From the NCBI GenBank assembly GCA_964642165.1, contig CAZXOC010000022.1, positions 1 through 43,064 of the forward strand: a DNA stretch of 43,064 nucleotides, read 5' to 3'. Below, in pieces: positions 8,801 through 17,852 of the stretch. The translations under genes and the position numbers were made by a program. This DNA comes from CAYRVX01 sp964642165. Its GTDB lineage: Bacteria > Planctomycetota > Phycisphaerae > SM23-33. Under the pieces are notes generated by a model. The model was not told the origin of the DNA. It did no database searches and saw only the letters and a program-made list of their open reading frames with translations. The number at the start of each line of letters is the position of its first letter. Within the stretch, counting starts at the first letter, position 1.

Positions 8801-11800
8801 TCGCCTACGTGGAGGAGATCGCCGAGTTCGTCGGCGTCTTCCCGGTCCAGGTGCCGGACTACCACGACGGGGTGCTGGATTTCACGTCGCCGTGGGCCTA
8901 CTGGAACGTGGACGTCTTTGACGCCGACGGGCAGCCGCTGGAGGGCTCCGTCAGCCACGGCGCGGCTACGACGGGCACGTTCGCTCTTCCGGAGGGCCCC
9001 CAGACCGTCTACCTGCGGATCGGCGAGATAGGCGAGAACGTCATCGCGTGGTCGACCGTAACGGTCTCGACCGACCTCGTGCTGCCGGAGGGGCTCGCGC
9101 CTGCGCCGGCGATGCTTCGCTACTCCCCGGCGGACATGCTGCCGACCACGCCCATGGGCGACGGCAGTATCGACTCCGCGTTCACCGCCGCCGGGCAGAC
9201 CCGCCGGTTCGCCTTCCAGGCGGCCGCCGGGCCGCTGACCGTCGACGTCACGCCCCAGACGACGATCCTCGACTTCGAAGCCGAGGATTTCACCCGGCGC
9301 GTCGCCGGCGAGGACCCGGACAACCCAGGCGTGGCCCAGCGCTGGCGGATTATCGACGCGACGGCCGGCGCGGGCCTCGTCGGCGACGGCGAGAGCCCCG
9401 GCGCGCCGCGGCTTGAGGCCAAGTTCGCCGGCGCCTCGGGCGACCGGTACGTGCAGGTCCTGCCCGACGTGGCCAACGCCTACCAGGCATCCGACGGCAG
9501 CCAGGTCGACGCCGGGCCGGCCGTCGAATACGAGTTCACCGTTCCCGTGGGCGGCAGGTACAACCTCCAGGTCCGCTGGGGCGGGCACGACGGCGGCAGC
9601 GATTCACTGTTCGCCTCGATCGTCGAGCTGAGGGACGGCATCGGCAGCGGGCAGGCCGACTGGTACCGGTATGCCCACGGCAACCTCAGTGACTTCGACG
9701 CGGCGGGCTACCAGGGGACGGCCCAGTTCGAGGGCACGTCCGGCGGCGGCGGGGACATCGCGGCCGACTGGGACCTCGAGGCGGAGCAGACGTACACGCT
9801 TCGCTTGACGCCGCGGGAGGACGGCGTGGCGGTGGACGCCTTCCGTCTCGTGCTGGCGCCGGAGCTGGCGCTGCGCTGGGGGGTGTACGAGGGCGGCAAG
9901 CTGCGGGCGTGGGACCAGACGCAGTTGAGTGGCCTGACGGTCGGCGAGGGCACGACGACGACGCTGATCCTGCCGGAGCTGCGCCCGCCGCTTGCGACGC
10001 CGCAGTACGCCTGGGACCAGGCCGCCTACCACGACGTGATCGTCTACGTGCAGGCGGTGAACGCACCGGGCGAGAGCGGCGCGTTCACCGTGGAGGTGGA
10101 CAGCGCCGCGGAGCTGCCGATGCGCGACGGCGAGCTGTCGATCCCGCCGGATACCATGTTCGCCTCGGCCGTCATGGGCTTCGGCGAGGGGATCGACGGC
10201 AAGGACTGGCTGCGGCTGGACGTGCCGTACGGGGTCTCCGGCGACGTGTCCCTGGAAGTGGCCATGTGGGGCATGGACGGCGGCGGCACGCCGATGCGCT
10301 ACGACCTGTACGACACGGACGGCGGCTTCGTATCGTCCGGAACGCAGTCAACGGACCCCCCAGTCTTTGGCAAGGTGACGTTCGGTCTGGCCGGAGTCGT
10401 GGCGGGAGCAAGCTACTACGTTCGCGCGGGCGTGGTGAACGACGCGGACAACACCCTGCGGCTGACCGCATCCGCGGTGCTGCCCAAGGCCAACCCGGAT
10501 TCCTTCGCCGTGCCCCCGGCCACGCGGAGCCTGCTCGAAGAGAAAATGCGCCACCAGGCCATCGATCCGGACGGCACGCTCGGCGGCACGGTCGTTCAGC
10601 CGTTCGACGGGACGCATCCCGGCTGGCTGATCTCCGAAGCGTTCTGGGTGGGGACGCCCGGGCTCGCCACCTTCAGCATGGAGCTGTCGGATTCGGTCCG
10701 GCCGTACCTGGCCCTCTATCGGGGCCGTGCCCAGTACAACCCAGGCGAGAATCCGAAATACAGCCTGGAGCTGGTGGACTACGTCAACGGCGCCAACGTC
10801 GTCAACGGCAACGAGTACCATCTGACGGCCTACGTTGAGCCGGGGATGTACGCCCTCAAGGCCGGCCGGGCCTCCGGGACGGGGACGCCCTCCTACTCGC
10901 TCGACATTCCTGATTACGTGCCTCAGGAGATCGTGCTCAATCCCAACAGCGGCTCGAGCACGGAGCAGAGGCACCTCGCGATCGACGCGACGCGCGACGG
11001 GTTCGGCCAGTACGAGTCGAACAAGTTCGTGGCCTACCGGACGACGTTCTTCCACGTCGTCACGCCCGCAGGCAGCCAGGCGGGGGTAACCGCGCTGGCC
11101 ACCACGCTGATTGACAACAGCCTGGTTCCCTCCTCGCACATCCCGGCCGTCCACGAGGAAGGCACGGCCCGCATCAAGATCTATCGATGGGACGATTTTG
11201 GTGGCTACTTCACCGGCATCGTCAGTGGTATGAACCTGGATCCGCCGAGCACGCACACCATAAGCACTGGGTTCTCTCCGGGCCTGGTCTACCCGTTCCG
11301 GGAGTTCTGGGTCGCCCTGAACCGCGATTACCTGAAGGAGAAGCACAAGATCGGCGTGGGCTTTGAGTTCGTGGTGCCCCAGTCGGGCACGCCCGAGCTG
11401 ATCGTGGACTCGTTGACTCTTTGGCCGAACAGCGGCCAGACCCTCGCCAAGGCCACCGTGAGGAATATCGGGTTCGCCAGTACGTCCTTCTTCGGTTCCC
11501 GGTTCCAGTACACCGACACGTCGCAGAACCCGGCTCACCTGACCACCTCGGACCTGCCGGAATTGCCCATGGGTCCGCTGAGCTCGCGGCACCGGTCGCT
11601 GGACTGGAAGGACCCGCAGCGCCCCGAGGACGAGGGAACTTACATCGTGGACTTCCTGGAAGGCGTCCCGGGAGGCGCCATCGAGGAGTTGGACGAGACC
11701 AACAACCAATCGACGAAGATGCTGGCCACGGTCGATCCGCACCGGCCGACCGTCTCGCTGGCCCTGGCCGACCCGTTGATGGACGGCACGAGCCCCAGCG

Positions 11801-14800
11801 ACGGTGTATGGGGGCGGTATATCTCCGGCGTGCCCGGCGCGACCACCGACGTGCTGATCACCGGCCAGGACGTTGACGGCGACCTGTTCCGTGTCACCGG
11901 ACACTTCCCGCCCTTCAACCCGCCGCCAACCGTTGATTACTCCGTCGGCCAGTTCCTCATCGCCGGTATGAACGGCTCGCAGGACAGCAGCAACATCGTG
12001 AGCTACAGCTTCGGCAACCTCCGCCCCACGACGCAGGCGAACCCCAACATCATCCACATGACGGTGAAGGACGAGTACGGCCTGCCGAGCGACGAGGCGA
12101 GCATGGCGATCCACGTCGAGGCTTTTCCCGGCTGGCTGGACGACTCTGAAAGCAGCTTGACGTTCGACGAGCCCAATCACCGTTACGTGATGGCGTTCCG
12201 CAACACGCTGATCGACGTCCAGGGGACGATCGACAGCCTTACCGGCGTGTCCGTTCCCTTCATCGGCGGGCTGGACAACAGGATCCTCGCGGAGATCACG
12301 GCCGACGGCACGGCCTCGCTGAACCCAAACGAGGTCGTCACGGCCAGCGTCACCGCCCACGGGCAGGTGACGATCCTCGGGCAAGACATCATCAACGAGA
12401 CGTACAGCGGCTCGGTCGAGCCGACGGACCATTTCAAGATCAGCGCGTTGCTGTACGTCAAGAAGGAGACGCTCGAGGCCGAGACGCTGGCCGTCACGTT
12501 CGAACTGATCGATCTGCCGCTGTTCAACTTCGAGTCCCCGGAGATCGTGCTGTTCGCCTACGGCGTGCCGGGCGTGGCGAGCATCAACGCCAACCTCCAG
12601 TTCCTGCTCGACGCAACGCTGGACGCCGCCGTCACGATCGGCATCCCGATGGTCCCGCCGATCGTCCCGGGCCTGATGTCGCCGAGCTTCGTCGCGCCCA
12701 CGGTCACCGCCGGCCTCAAGATCGCCGGAGAGATCGAGATCCTCGGCTTCGATATTGCCGAACTGTCCGGGACCATCGACTTCGGCATCACGCCGGCGTA
12801 CGGGCTGAGCACGCCGCCGAGCCAACTCGTGCCCTTCCAGGACTTCTTCGATTACTCGTGCCTCGACGTCCTGGGGGAGCTCGGCGGAGAGATCGCTGCG
12901 GAGGTACTCGGCTTCAAGGTCTTCAGCTTCGACCTGCCTTCGGCCACCTTCGACTTCAGTAGCGGCTGCACCGTCGTCAAGCCGCAGGACGAAGGGCCCG
13001 AATGGACGGTGACGATCCTCGGCGGCAGCGACCTGGTCGGGCACATCGAGGGAGACCCGGCGCCGAATCTCGTCATCGATCCGATCACCGCCAAGGCCAT
13101 CTATCTCCAGTTGGTCGACGCAGACGCCAACCCGAACATCACTCGGAACAACCTCGCCTTCTCGCAGCGCCAGGGATCCTGGGGCTCGCTCACCGTCATC
13201 CCCGACGCCGCCCACGTGTCGGCCCCGGTGCTGTCCCTGACGCACGATGACGAGGACACGCCGGCGGTCGTCGTGTACCAGTCGCTGGTCGTCGAAGGCG
13301 ACCCGGCGGGCAAGACGCGAAACCAGTTCCTGACGGGCCAAGACATCCGCTCGCGGTACTTCAACGGCTCGACGTGGCTGGCCGAGCAATCGCTCACGAG
13401 CGACGCCCTGTACGACGCCGAACCCGTCGTCGCGTTCAACGGCATGGGCCGCGGCGTAACTGCCTGGGTGCACAACACCTACGCCGTGCCGCTGAGCGAG
13501 GGCGGCGAGTTCGATCGCTCGGCCAACGAAATCCAGGTGGCCGCGTGGGACCCGGCCACCCACGCCTGGACCGCGACCCAGACGCTCACCTCCGACGCCG
13601 TGGCCGACAGCAAGCCCGCCGTGTTCGTCGACGACGACGGCACGCTGTACGTCGTCTGGCTGCGCGACACGCTCGCGGGCAACGAGGTCATGTACAGCAC
13701 GAATAGCGGGTCCGGGTGGAGCGTGCCGGCCGCTCTGGACATCGTGGGCCTGCCCGAGGAAGGAAAGGTCGGCAGCGTGGCCATCGGCAGCGAGGGCCCC
13801 AGGCGCATCGACGTCCTGCTGACCCACTCGCGGACGTTCGAGGACAGTTCCGTCGAGTCGCGCCTCTACAACCGGCCGAGCACCATCGCGGGATTCGCCT
13901 CACCGACCGCCCTGGAGATCGTCGCCGAGGACGCCAACTTCTCGCATCTCAGGACGGTGCGTGCCGCCGACGACGGGGCACTGGTGGCCTACTGGCAGCA
14001 GGGCGACGGCGTGACCAACGAGATCTTCGCCTCGCGGATCGGCCCGGTGCCCGCGGGGTCGTCCACCTGGTCGGCGCCGATACGCCTGACTTCCGGCGAC
14101 GACCTGGAGTTCGCCCCGTCGGTGGCCGTGGACACGGACGGCACGTATCAGGTCGTCTACGAGAAGGCCACGGCGCCCGTGCCGGCGGCGCCCGGCGAGC
14201 CGCCTCCGTCGCCCGCCGATCCCGCGGTGGGCATGCCCACCGCCGGCGAGGTCGGCACCAGCAGCGTCCAACTGCTCCCGGAGCTCGGCTTCTCGCGCGA
14301 GATGGGTTTCCCGAATCGCAGCCTGGCCCCCAGCGGCACCGAGGCCGTCGCGACCGCCCGGATCGTCAACCACGGGCCGGCAGGGGACAACGTCCTCATC
14401 CAGTACTTCGAGGACAGCGCCGCCACCAGCGGCCCGGAGGTGGTCGGATCGGAGGAGATCTTCCTCGCCCCGGGCAGCGAGCACGAGATCAGCCACTCGT
14501 TCGTTGCGGCGTCCGGGCCGGCTACGTATTCCATGAAGCTGACCGCGCTGGGTGGCGGCGAGGTCGTCGGCGACGGCGACAACACGTCCAGCGCGGCGCT
14601 CGAGGGTCTCAGTGATCTGGCCGTCGAGAGCGTCGTGCTGTCGAACGACCAGCCTTGCGGCGGCGATACCGTCATCGTGACCTCGACGATCCGCAACCTC
14701 AGCAGCGAGCCGATCGGCGCGTTCGACGTGGAACTGTACCAGGGTGACCCCGCCTACACGCACGTGCCGGTGATCCTGCTCGACACGGACCCGGTTGGCG

Positions 14801-16626
14801 GGCTCGCGCCGGGCGCATCCGTCGAGGTCGTGTCCAGTTGGGTCGTTCCCTCCGACGGCGGGACGTTCGTCCTCACTTCCCGCGCCGATTCGGCCGAAGC
14901 CATCACCGAGGCCACCGAGTTCAACAACGACGGCCACGCGGTGGCCATTGTCCGGCCGGATGCCGCCATCCTCGAGGCGCCCGTCGCCACCGTGCTCGAT
15001 TACACGGGAACCGACAACGTCCAGGTGACCGCCGAGATCTGGAACGTCGGCCACGTGGACCTGACCGGCGTCTCGGTGCAACTGCTGTCCATGTACAACG
15101 ACGGCGACCTGGAGAGCGTCGACGTCACCACCATAGGCTCCCTCCCGGCCGGCACAAGCACGCAGGTGAGCTGGCTCGCCGACGGGCTCGCCGGCGAGAA
15201 CCGCTACCGGGTCGTGGTGGACCCGGCCATGGAGAAACCCGACAGCGATTCCACCAACAACCTTCGCGAGACGATGGTGGTGCTCCAGGGCCTGCCCGAT
15301 CTGGAAGTCGCCAACGCGCACCTCGACACGGACTCGCCGGCACAGAACGACGCCGTCTGCGTGCTGGCGGACGTCTCGAACCTGGGCATCGACGCGGCCG
15401 AGAACGTGGTCGTCGAGGTGTTCGCCACCACGGCCGCGAAACACCATTTCATCGTCGGCCAGACTGTCCTCGACGCGATCGACCCCCTGACCGGCGCGGT
15501 CGTCACCATTGCCATCGACACGTCCGAGCTGGTCGGGGAGGTGGAGATCAGCGTGGTGGCCGACCGGCTCCAGCAGATCCTGGAGGTAACCGACTACAAC
15601 AACGAAGACGCATTCCTCGCCACGTTCGAGACCGACACGAAGCCGCCGCAGATCGCCAAGCCCGCGGTCTTCAACGACGGGATCTCGCTCTGGTCGAAGG
15701 TCGATTCCATTGCCGTCCAGTTCTCCGAGAACGTCGAGGTCGATCCGGACTGCCTGATCCTCCGCGATCACATGACGGGCGACGAGATCAGCATGCGCCC
15801 GGCGGAATTCAGGTACTTCGACGAGACGTTCACCGCTCGCTGGGACGTTCGCGATCTGGGCCTGGACGTCGGGCGATACGACGTGACGCTGGTGGGCGAC
15901 CTGGTGATGGACATGGTCGGCCAGGGCCTCGACGGCGACGGCGACGGCAGGAGCGGCGGTGACTACGAGACGAACTTCCTCATCACGTACCCCGGCGACG
16001 CGAGCCTTGACGGCGCGGTGGACCATCTCGACTACATCCGGCTGAAGCGGAACATCGGCAAGATGTCCGAGGCGGCGTGGGAGGACGGCAACTTCAACGG
16101 CGACGAGGATGTGGACGCCGATCGCTACGATTTCGTGATCCTCCGGAGCTTCTTTGGCTGGACGATCAAAGATCGCCTCGGTGTCGGACCCGCAGGCTCG
16201 GACGTGGAGGAGCCGGCGACCCCCGCCGAAGGTCCGACGTCATCCGTCGCCGGGCAGACGGACGCCCCGGCAGGCGAGGAACGGCCGGTCGAGATCGGGC
16301 GGCAACGGGCTCGCGGGATGGCGGAGGAGGCGGGCGCGATCGGCCCACCTGCCGGGGGTGGACCGAGGCTCTCAGCGCGCATCGCCGCCAGGGCGGCGTT
16401 GCGGCGAGGGGGGTGGCGTGCGCGGCCGGCAACTCGCCCCGTCGCGGACGCCCTGGCTGCACCCTCGGCACGGCTGTCGGCTGGCGCCGTCCTCGTCAGG
16501 ATGCGACGCAGCGAGGACGCCATCGAGGCGACCGGCGAAACACCGGCGGCGTTCCTCGACGCACACGGGGAGCTTCTGGACATCCTCTCGCTCCCGAAGC
16601 TCCTGCTGCCTGTCTCGCCGGCCTGA
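5827..16626 (+). CDS. Giant LEPR-XLL / CARDB / dockerin surface protein (3,599 aa)
   Basis: ATG 5827 follows AAAGGAGG. The N-terminus carries ERLEPRLLLEG (LEPRLLL at residues 18-24), the LEPR-XLL motif typical of large secreted planctomycete proteins. Many beta-rich stretches follow: PPC-like modules (about 177-280 and later); a carbohydrate-binding or golvesin-like segment (about 1150-1345: FEAEDFTRRV, then GGRYNLQVRWGG); a CARDB domain (about 1854-1968, ending ELDETNNQST); propeller-like repeats (about 2420-2780: AEPVVAFNGMGRGVTAWVHN, SKPAVFVDDDGTLYVVWLRD); four more CARDB units (about 2834-3265); a Big_5-like domain (about 3272-3385); and a type I dockerin pair (about 3386-3445: GDASLDGAVDHLDYIRLKRN, DGNFNGDEDVDADRYDFVIL). 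It ends in a low-complexity tail and LLDILSLPKLLLPVSPA. No catalytic site was recognised. Probable role: extracellular adhesin or scaffold. The whole frame is uninterrupted. Confidence 0.93.
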   Translation: MRPLTRRLPQDAPITERLEPRLLLEGSAIGPIPALIDPAMADQIVFAPGSSHRQIPDVDGPTSVLLAFALDGTGFSDVAQFDLAPAETGWGGDAALALYDANGNLRMTVDADPLVATPAIETMLAEIVSRQLYVLGIYFGPASMVDYDLTVTIGPQAANTAIAVDPATGVGQLQAGSPEDTFNTPADVDYYELDLLNAGASGTVTVTPTGLDVQAFATLFRRADAAEPWEPMDSGFDVNGAPVALSLTPPPGRSLTDGEYLLAVAPVGYNTAARSYDVSVAAAAPLGPAGVNPISVAEDFLTLPPSSWGLASASRTSTLTGGQQLLVQFRAPVTDTATVTLQTAAFQPVISVFDETGLDLITVSSLTAPGTNTLELPVAAGEVYVVCVGDVGGDEQGEFTLTVSSPYSPAPLTLTGDVTTIGGVQIGASQTANFYRFQPAYGTDVLMLALEPDSPAAARVVLIGEDLPPVRQDVLAGQTLLLPVDLAGAYGQVDLYVAATSGDATATLRIGQLDVPFEIAPSVLAEGRLDLAGDLAAMQPAGAFGTIGGVRAYQFTMDPVAPPAVMAADGQASAAIPLVALYRANGNALRLVEYELPDASGLAEIHAYLPGRELLGLVGISLGFDGQGQIGYSWDAPDAVGVGVGMVPDQVPDPDKPPTPPFGAVLKIRDVVLRSEIEQHLWQTLIPYNIIPGLSFPIRLTPTSDDLTAKLTVYKPDGTVLDSVTNSPGQSGDIQLNLSPSTLEEMKGGAMLFRVEPVSGQPIGDGLYTLEMEIETTDPMPFLMTETAWTFYNTFPLIHPDDAGEVNMLPGGESVVDIVQNQFGDGWAEGEFTSSDPHDEGLFGNQGSIDVYRFLALTPGPISVRTVWIDENVNTNLKVYQARLSETGTVRYLAESTRVDPGLGDWFPADRSVIDDQTYINDFDALALGSQGPMYYVVVKNEQGTQGRYRIEVDVPSFPLLGGTDSDDYADALVAEAAYIPPHTGGAAEIDIAYVEEIAEFVGVFPVQVPDYHDGVLDFTSPWAYWNVDVFDADGQPLEGSVSHGAATTGTFALPEGPQTVYLRIGEIGENVIAWSTVTVSTDLVLPEGLAPAPAMLRYSPADMLPTTPMGDGSIDSAFTAAGQTRRFAFQAAAGPLTVDVTPQTTILDFEAEDFTRRVAGEDPDNPGVAQRWRIIDATAGAGLVGDGESPGAPRLEAKFAGASGDRYVQVLPDVANAYQASDGSQVDAGPAVEYEFTVPVGGRYNLQVRWGGHDGGSDSLFASIVELRDGIGSGQADWYRYAHGNLSDFDAAGYQGTAQFEGTSGGGGDIAADWDLEAEQTYTLRLTPREDGVAVDAFRLVLAPELALRWGVYEGGKLRAWDQTQLSGLTVGEGTTTTLILPELRPPLATPQYAWDQAAYHDVIVYVQAVNAPGESGAFTVEVDSAAELPMRDGELSIPPDTMFASAVMGFGEGIDGKDWLRLDVPYGVSGDVSLEVAMWGMDGGGTPMRYDLYDTDGGFVSSGTQSTDPPVFGKVTFGLAGVVAGASYYVRAGVVNDADNTLRLTASAVLPKANPDSFAVPPATRSLLEEKMRHQAIDPDGTLGGTVVQPFDGTHPGWLISEAFWVGTPGLATFSMELSDSVRPYLALYRGRAQYNPGENPKYSLELVDYVNGANVVNGNEYHLTAYVEPGMYALKAGRASGTGTPSYSLDIPDYVPQEIVLNPNSGSSTEQRHLAIDATRDGFGQYESNKFVAYRTTFFHVVTPAGSQAGVTALATTLIDNSLVPSSHIPAVHEEGTARIKIYRWDDFGGYFTGIVSGMNLDPPSTHTISTGFSPGLVYPFREFWVALNRDYLKEKHKIGVGFEFVVPQSGTPELIVDSLTLWPNSGQTLAKATVRNIGFASTSFFGSRFQYTDTSQNPAHLTTSDLPELPMGPLSSRHRSLDWKDPQRPEDEGTYIVDFLEGVPGGAIEELDETNNQSTKMLATVDPHRPTVSLALADPLMDGTSPSDGVWGRYISGVPGATTDVLITGQDVDGDLFRVTGHFPPFNPPPTVDYSVGQFLIAGMNGSQDSSNIVSYSFGNLRPTTQANPNIIHMTVKDEYGLPSDEASMAIHVEAFPGWLDDSESSLTFDEPNHRYVMAFRNTLIDVQGTIDSLTGVSVPFIGGLDNRILAEITADGTASLNPNEVVTASVTAHGQVTILGQDIINETYSGSVEPTDHFKISALLYVKKETLEAETLAVTFELIDLPLFNFESPEIVLFAYGVPGVASINANLQFLLDATLDAAVTIGIPMVPPIVPGLMSPSFVAPTVTAGLKIAGEIEILGFDIAELSGTIDFGITPAYGLSTPPSQLVPFQDFFDYSCLDVLGELGGEIAAEVLGFKVFSFDLPSATFDFSSGCTVVKPQDEGPEWTVTILGGSDLVGHIEGDPAPNLVIDPITAKAIYLQLVDADANPNITRNNLAFSQRQGSWGSLTVIPDAAHVSAPVLSLTHDDEDTPAVVVYQSLVVEGDPAGKTRNQFLTGQDIRSRYFNGSTWLAEQSLTSDALYDAEPVVAFNGMGRGVTAWVHNTYAVPLSEGGEFDRSANEIQVAAWDPATHAWTATQTLTSDAVADSKPAVFVDDDGTLYVVWLRDTLAGNEVMYSTNSGSGWSVPAALDIVGLPEEGKVGSVAIGSEGPRRIDVLLTHSRTFEDSSVESRLYNRPSTIAGFASPTALEIVAEDANFSHLRTVRAADDGALVAYWQQGDGVTNEIFASRIGPVPAGSSTWSAPIRLTSGDDLEFAPSVAVDTDGTYQVVYEKATAPVPAAPGEPPPSPADPAVGMPTAGEVGTSSVQLLPELGFSREMGFPNRSLAPSGTEAVATARIVNHGPAGDNVLIQYFEDSAATSGPEVVGSEEIFLAPGSEHEISHSFVAASGPATYSMKLTALGGGEVVGDGDNTSSAALEGLSDLAVESVVLSNDQPCGGDTVIVTSTIRNLSSEPIGAFDVELYQGDPAYTHVPVILLDTDPVGGLAPGASVEVVSSWVVPSDGGTFVLTSRADSAEAITEATEFNNDGHAVAIVRPDAAILEAPVATVLDYTGTDNVQVTAEIWNVGHVDLTGVSVQLLSMYNDGDLESVDVTTIGSLPAGTSTQVSWLADGLAGENRYRVVVDPAMEKPDSDSTNNLRETMVVLQGLPDLEVANAHLDTDSPAQNDAVCVLADVSNLGIDAAENVVVEVFATTAAKHHFIVGQTVLDAIDPLTGAVVTIAIDTSELVGEVEISVVADRLQQILEVTDYNNEDAFLATFETDTKPPQIAKPAVFNDGISLWSKVDSIAVQFSENVEVDPDCLILRDHMTGDEISMRPAEFRYFDETFTARWDVRDLGLDVGRYDVTLVGDLVMDMVGQGLDGDGDGRSGGDYETNFLITYPGDASLDGAVDHLDYIRLKRNIGKMSEAAWEDGNFNGDEDVDADRYDFVILRSFFGWTIKDRLGVGPAGSDVEEPATPAEGPTSSVAGQTDAPAGEERPVEIGRQRARGMAEEAGAIGPPAGGGPRLSARIAARAALRRGGWRARPATRPVADALAAPSARLSAGAVLVRMRRSEDAIEATGETPAAFLDAHGELLDILSLPKLLLPVSPA

Positions 16627-16717
16627 CGGGCCGTCGTGGCGGGACGCGTGCCGCAGGAGACGCTCGCCTCGCCGCAGCGAACGTGACCGCGACCTCTGGG
16701 TTCGCTCGCCGGTTTGC

Positions 16718-16736
16718 GGCCGAGCAGTACTCGGCC
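16718..16736. terminator. Hairpin between convergent genes
   Basis: GGCCGAG and CTCGGCC form a perfect 7-bp stem with loop CAGTA. It lies between the end of the giant gene (16626) and the end of the convergent ABC permease gene (16794). No T-run follows on either strand, so termination activity is uncertain. Confidence 0.35.
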
Positions 16737-16793
16737 TCGATACCGGCTTGGGCGCCTTACGAAGCGCTCGCCTGCATGCCTTCCCGCGGCGGG

Positions 16794-17852
16794 TCAGAAA
16801 TCTCTGCGGCAGAAGACCCAGCTCGCCAGGGCGAGGATCACGGCCTCGAAGGCCAGCGACGTGCCCACGATCCACCACGGCGAACGGCTGCGGAGTTCGC
16901 GGCCCACCTTCTCCGCCGCCTGCATGTGCCCGTCGCGAGCGGAACCGTCCTCCGCCTTGGGAAGCTCGGCCGTGGAGATCAACGCGCGTTTCAGCAGGTC
17001 GATGGTCTCGGTTGTCTTGGGCAGGGCGCTCTTGACACCGTAGATGATGCGGTGGGCGGTGTTCAGGTATCGGATCGTCTTGTCCTGGTCCGATTCGTCG
17101 CCTCCGAGCGTCGGAACATTCGGTTGCGAAGCCGCCGGGGTACGTGAGGGGCGAGTGCCTTGGTGAGCCTCCACGACGGTCTCGCGAGCGGTGTGTCGCT
17201 CGTGTTCGGCCATCGTTTCCACCGCCAGCAGGCCCGTCTCCGCGGAATGCACGCTGAACACGAGGAACCAGAACAACAGCGTCAGCAGCAGGGCGGCCAC
17301 CGTCGATCGCGTCAGCAGCCCCAGGAGCACGCAGACGGAGAACAAATAGCTGAAGAAGCACACGACCAGGGGAACGGCCAGGAAGAGCCCCGGTTCCCAC
17401 AGGCCGCCGCGCAGACCGATCACCAGGAAGCTCGCCGCGGAGAACGCCCCGATCTGGAGCGTCACGAACAGCAGCCCCGCCGCGTATTGAGTGAGGAACA
17501 GCCTTAGCCGGCTGATCGGCCGAGACACCACCAGATCGATCGCCCCCTTGGCGATGAAGCTCGGAAAGATGCCCGCCGTGGAAATCAGCGCCAGGATCGT
17601 GGCGATCCACGTCAGCCAGAAGTCGACGCCGAAACCGGCGAACATGAACTTGTACAGCACGCCCGGGGGCATCTCCGTGGCGGTCGGGCCGACGTGAAGG
17701 TCCCACGTCAGCAGCGTGAGCCCCTTGTCACTGACGCCGAGGCAGGCGAAACAGGCCACGACGAAAAAGGAGAGGATCAGGACGATCCAGAACATCTTTC
17801 GAGCCCGCAGGCCGCGATAGGCGTCGTAGAAGATGGCCAGCGTCTGGCTCAT
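16794..17852 (-). CDS. ABC-2 type transporter permease
   Basis: The 352-residue membrane protein has a first helix at about 21-40 (MFWIVLILSFFVVACFACLG). A cluster of helices follows between about 80 and 220, including FWLTWIATILALISTAGIF, LFVTLQIGAFSAASFLVIGL and VAALLLTLLFWFLVFSV. A long polar loop or domain spans about 225-325, and a final helix (WWIVGTSLAFEAVILALASW) precedes the end. The segment AKGAIDLVVSRPISRLRLFLTQY matches ABC-2 permeases of the NatB/Nos type. The ATG overlaps the stop of the upstream ATPase gene by four bases (ATGA), so the two are translationally coupled. The pair probably exports an unknown substrate or remodels the envelope. Confidence 0.85.
   Translation of the reverse strand: MSQTLAIFYDAYRGLRARKMFWIVLILSFFVVACFACLGVSDKGLTLLTWDLHVGPTATEMPPGVLYKFMFAGFGVDFWLTWIATILALISTAGIFPSFIAKGAIDLVVSRPISRLRLFLTQYAAGLLFVTLQIGAFSAASFLVIGLRGGLWEPGLFLAVPLVVCFFSYLFSVCVLLGLLTRSTVAALLLTLLFWFLVFSVHSAETGLLAVETMAEHERHTARETVVEAHQGTRPSRTPAASQPNVPTLGGDESDQDKTIRYLNTAHRIIYGVKSALPKTTETIDLLKRALISTAELPKAEDGSARDGHMQAAEKVGRELRSRSPWWIVGTSLAFEAVILALASWVFCRRDF

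Noticed and set aside
10348..13827. 1,159-residue open frame on the reverse strand, and similar long reverse frames opposite the giant gene
   Set aside because: It is an antisense shadow: Arg/Val/Asp-rich, without domains, in the mirror frame of a clearly coding GC-rich gene.
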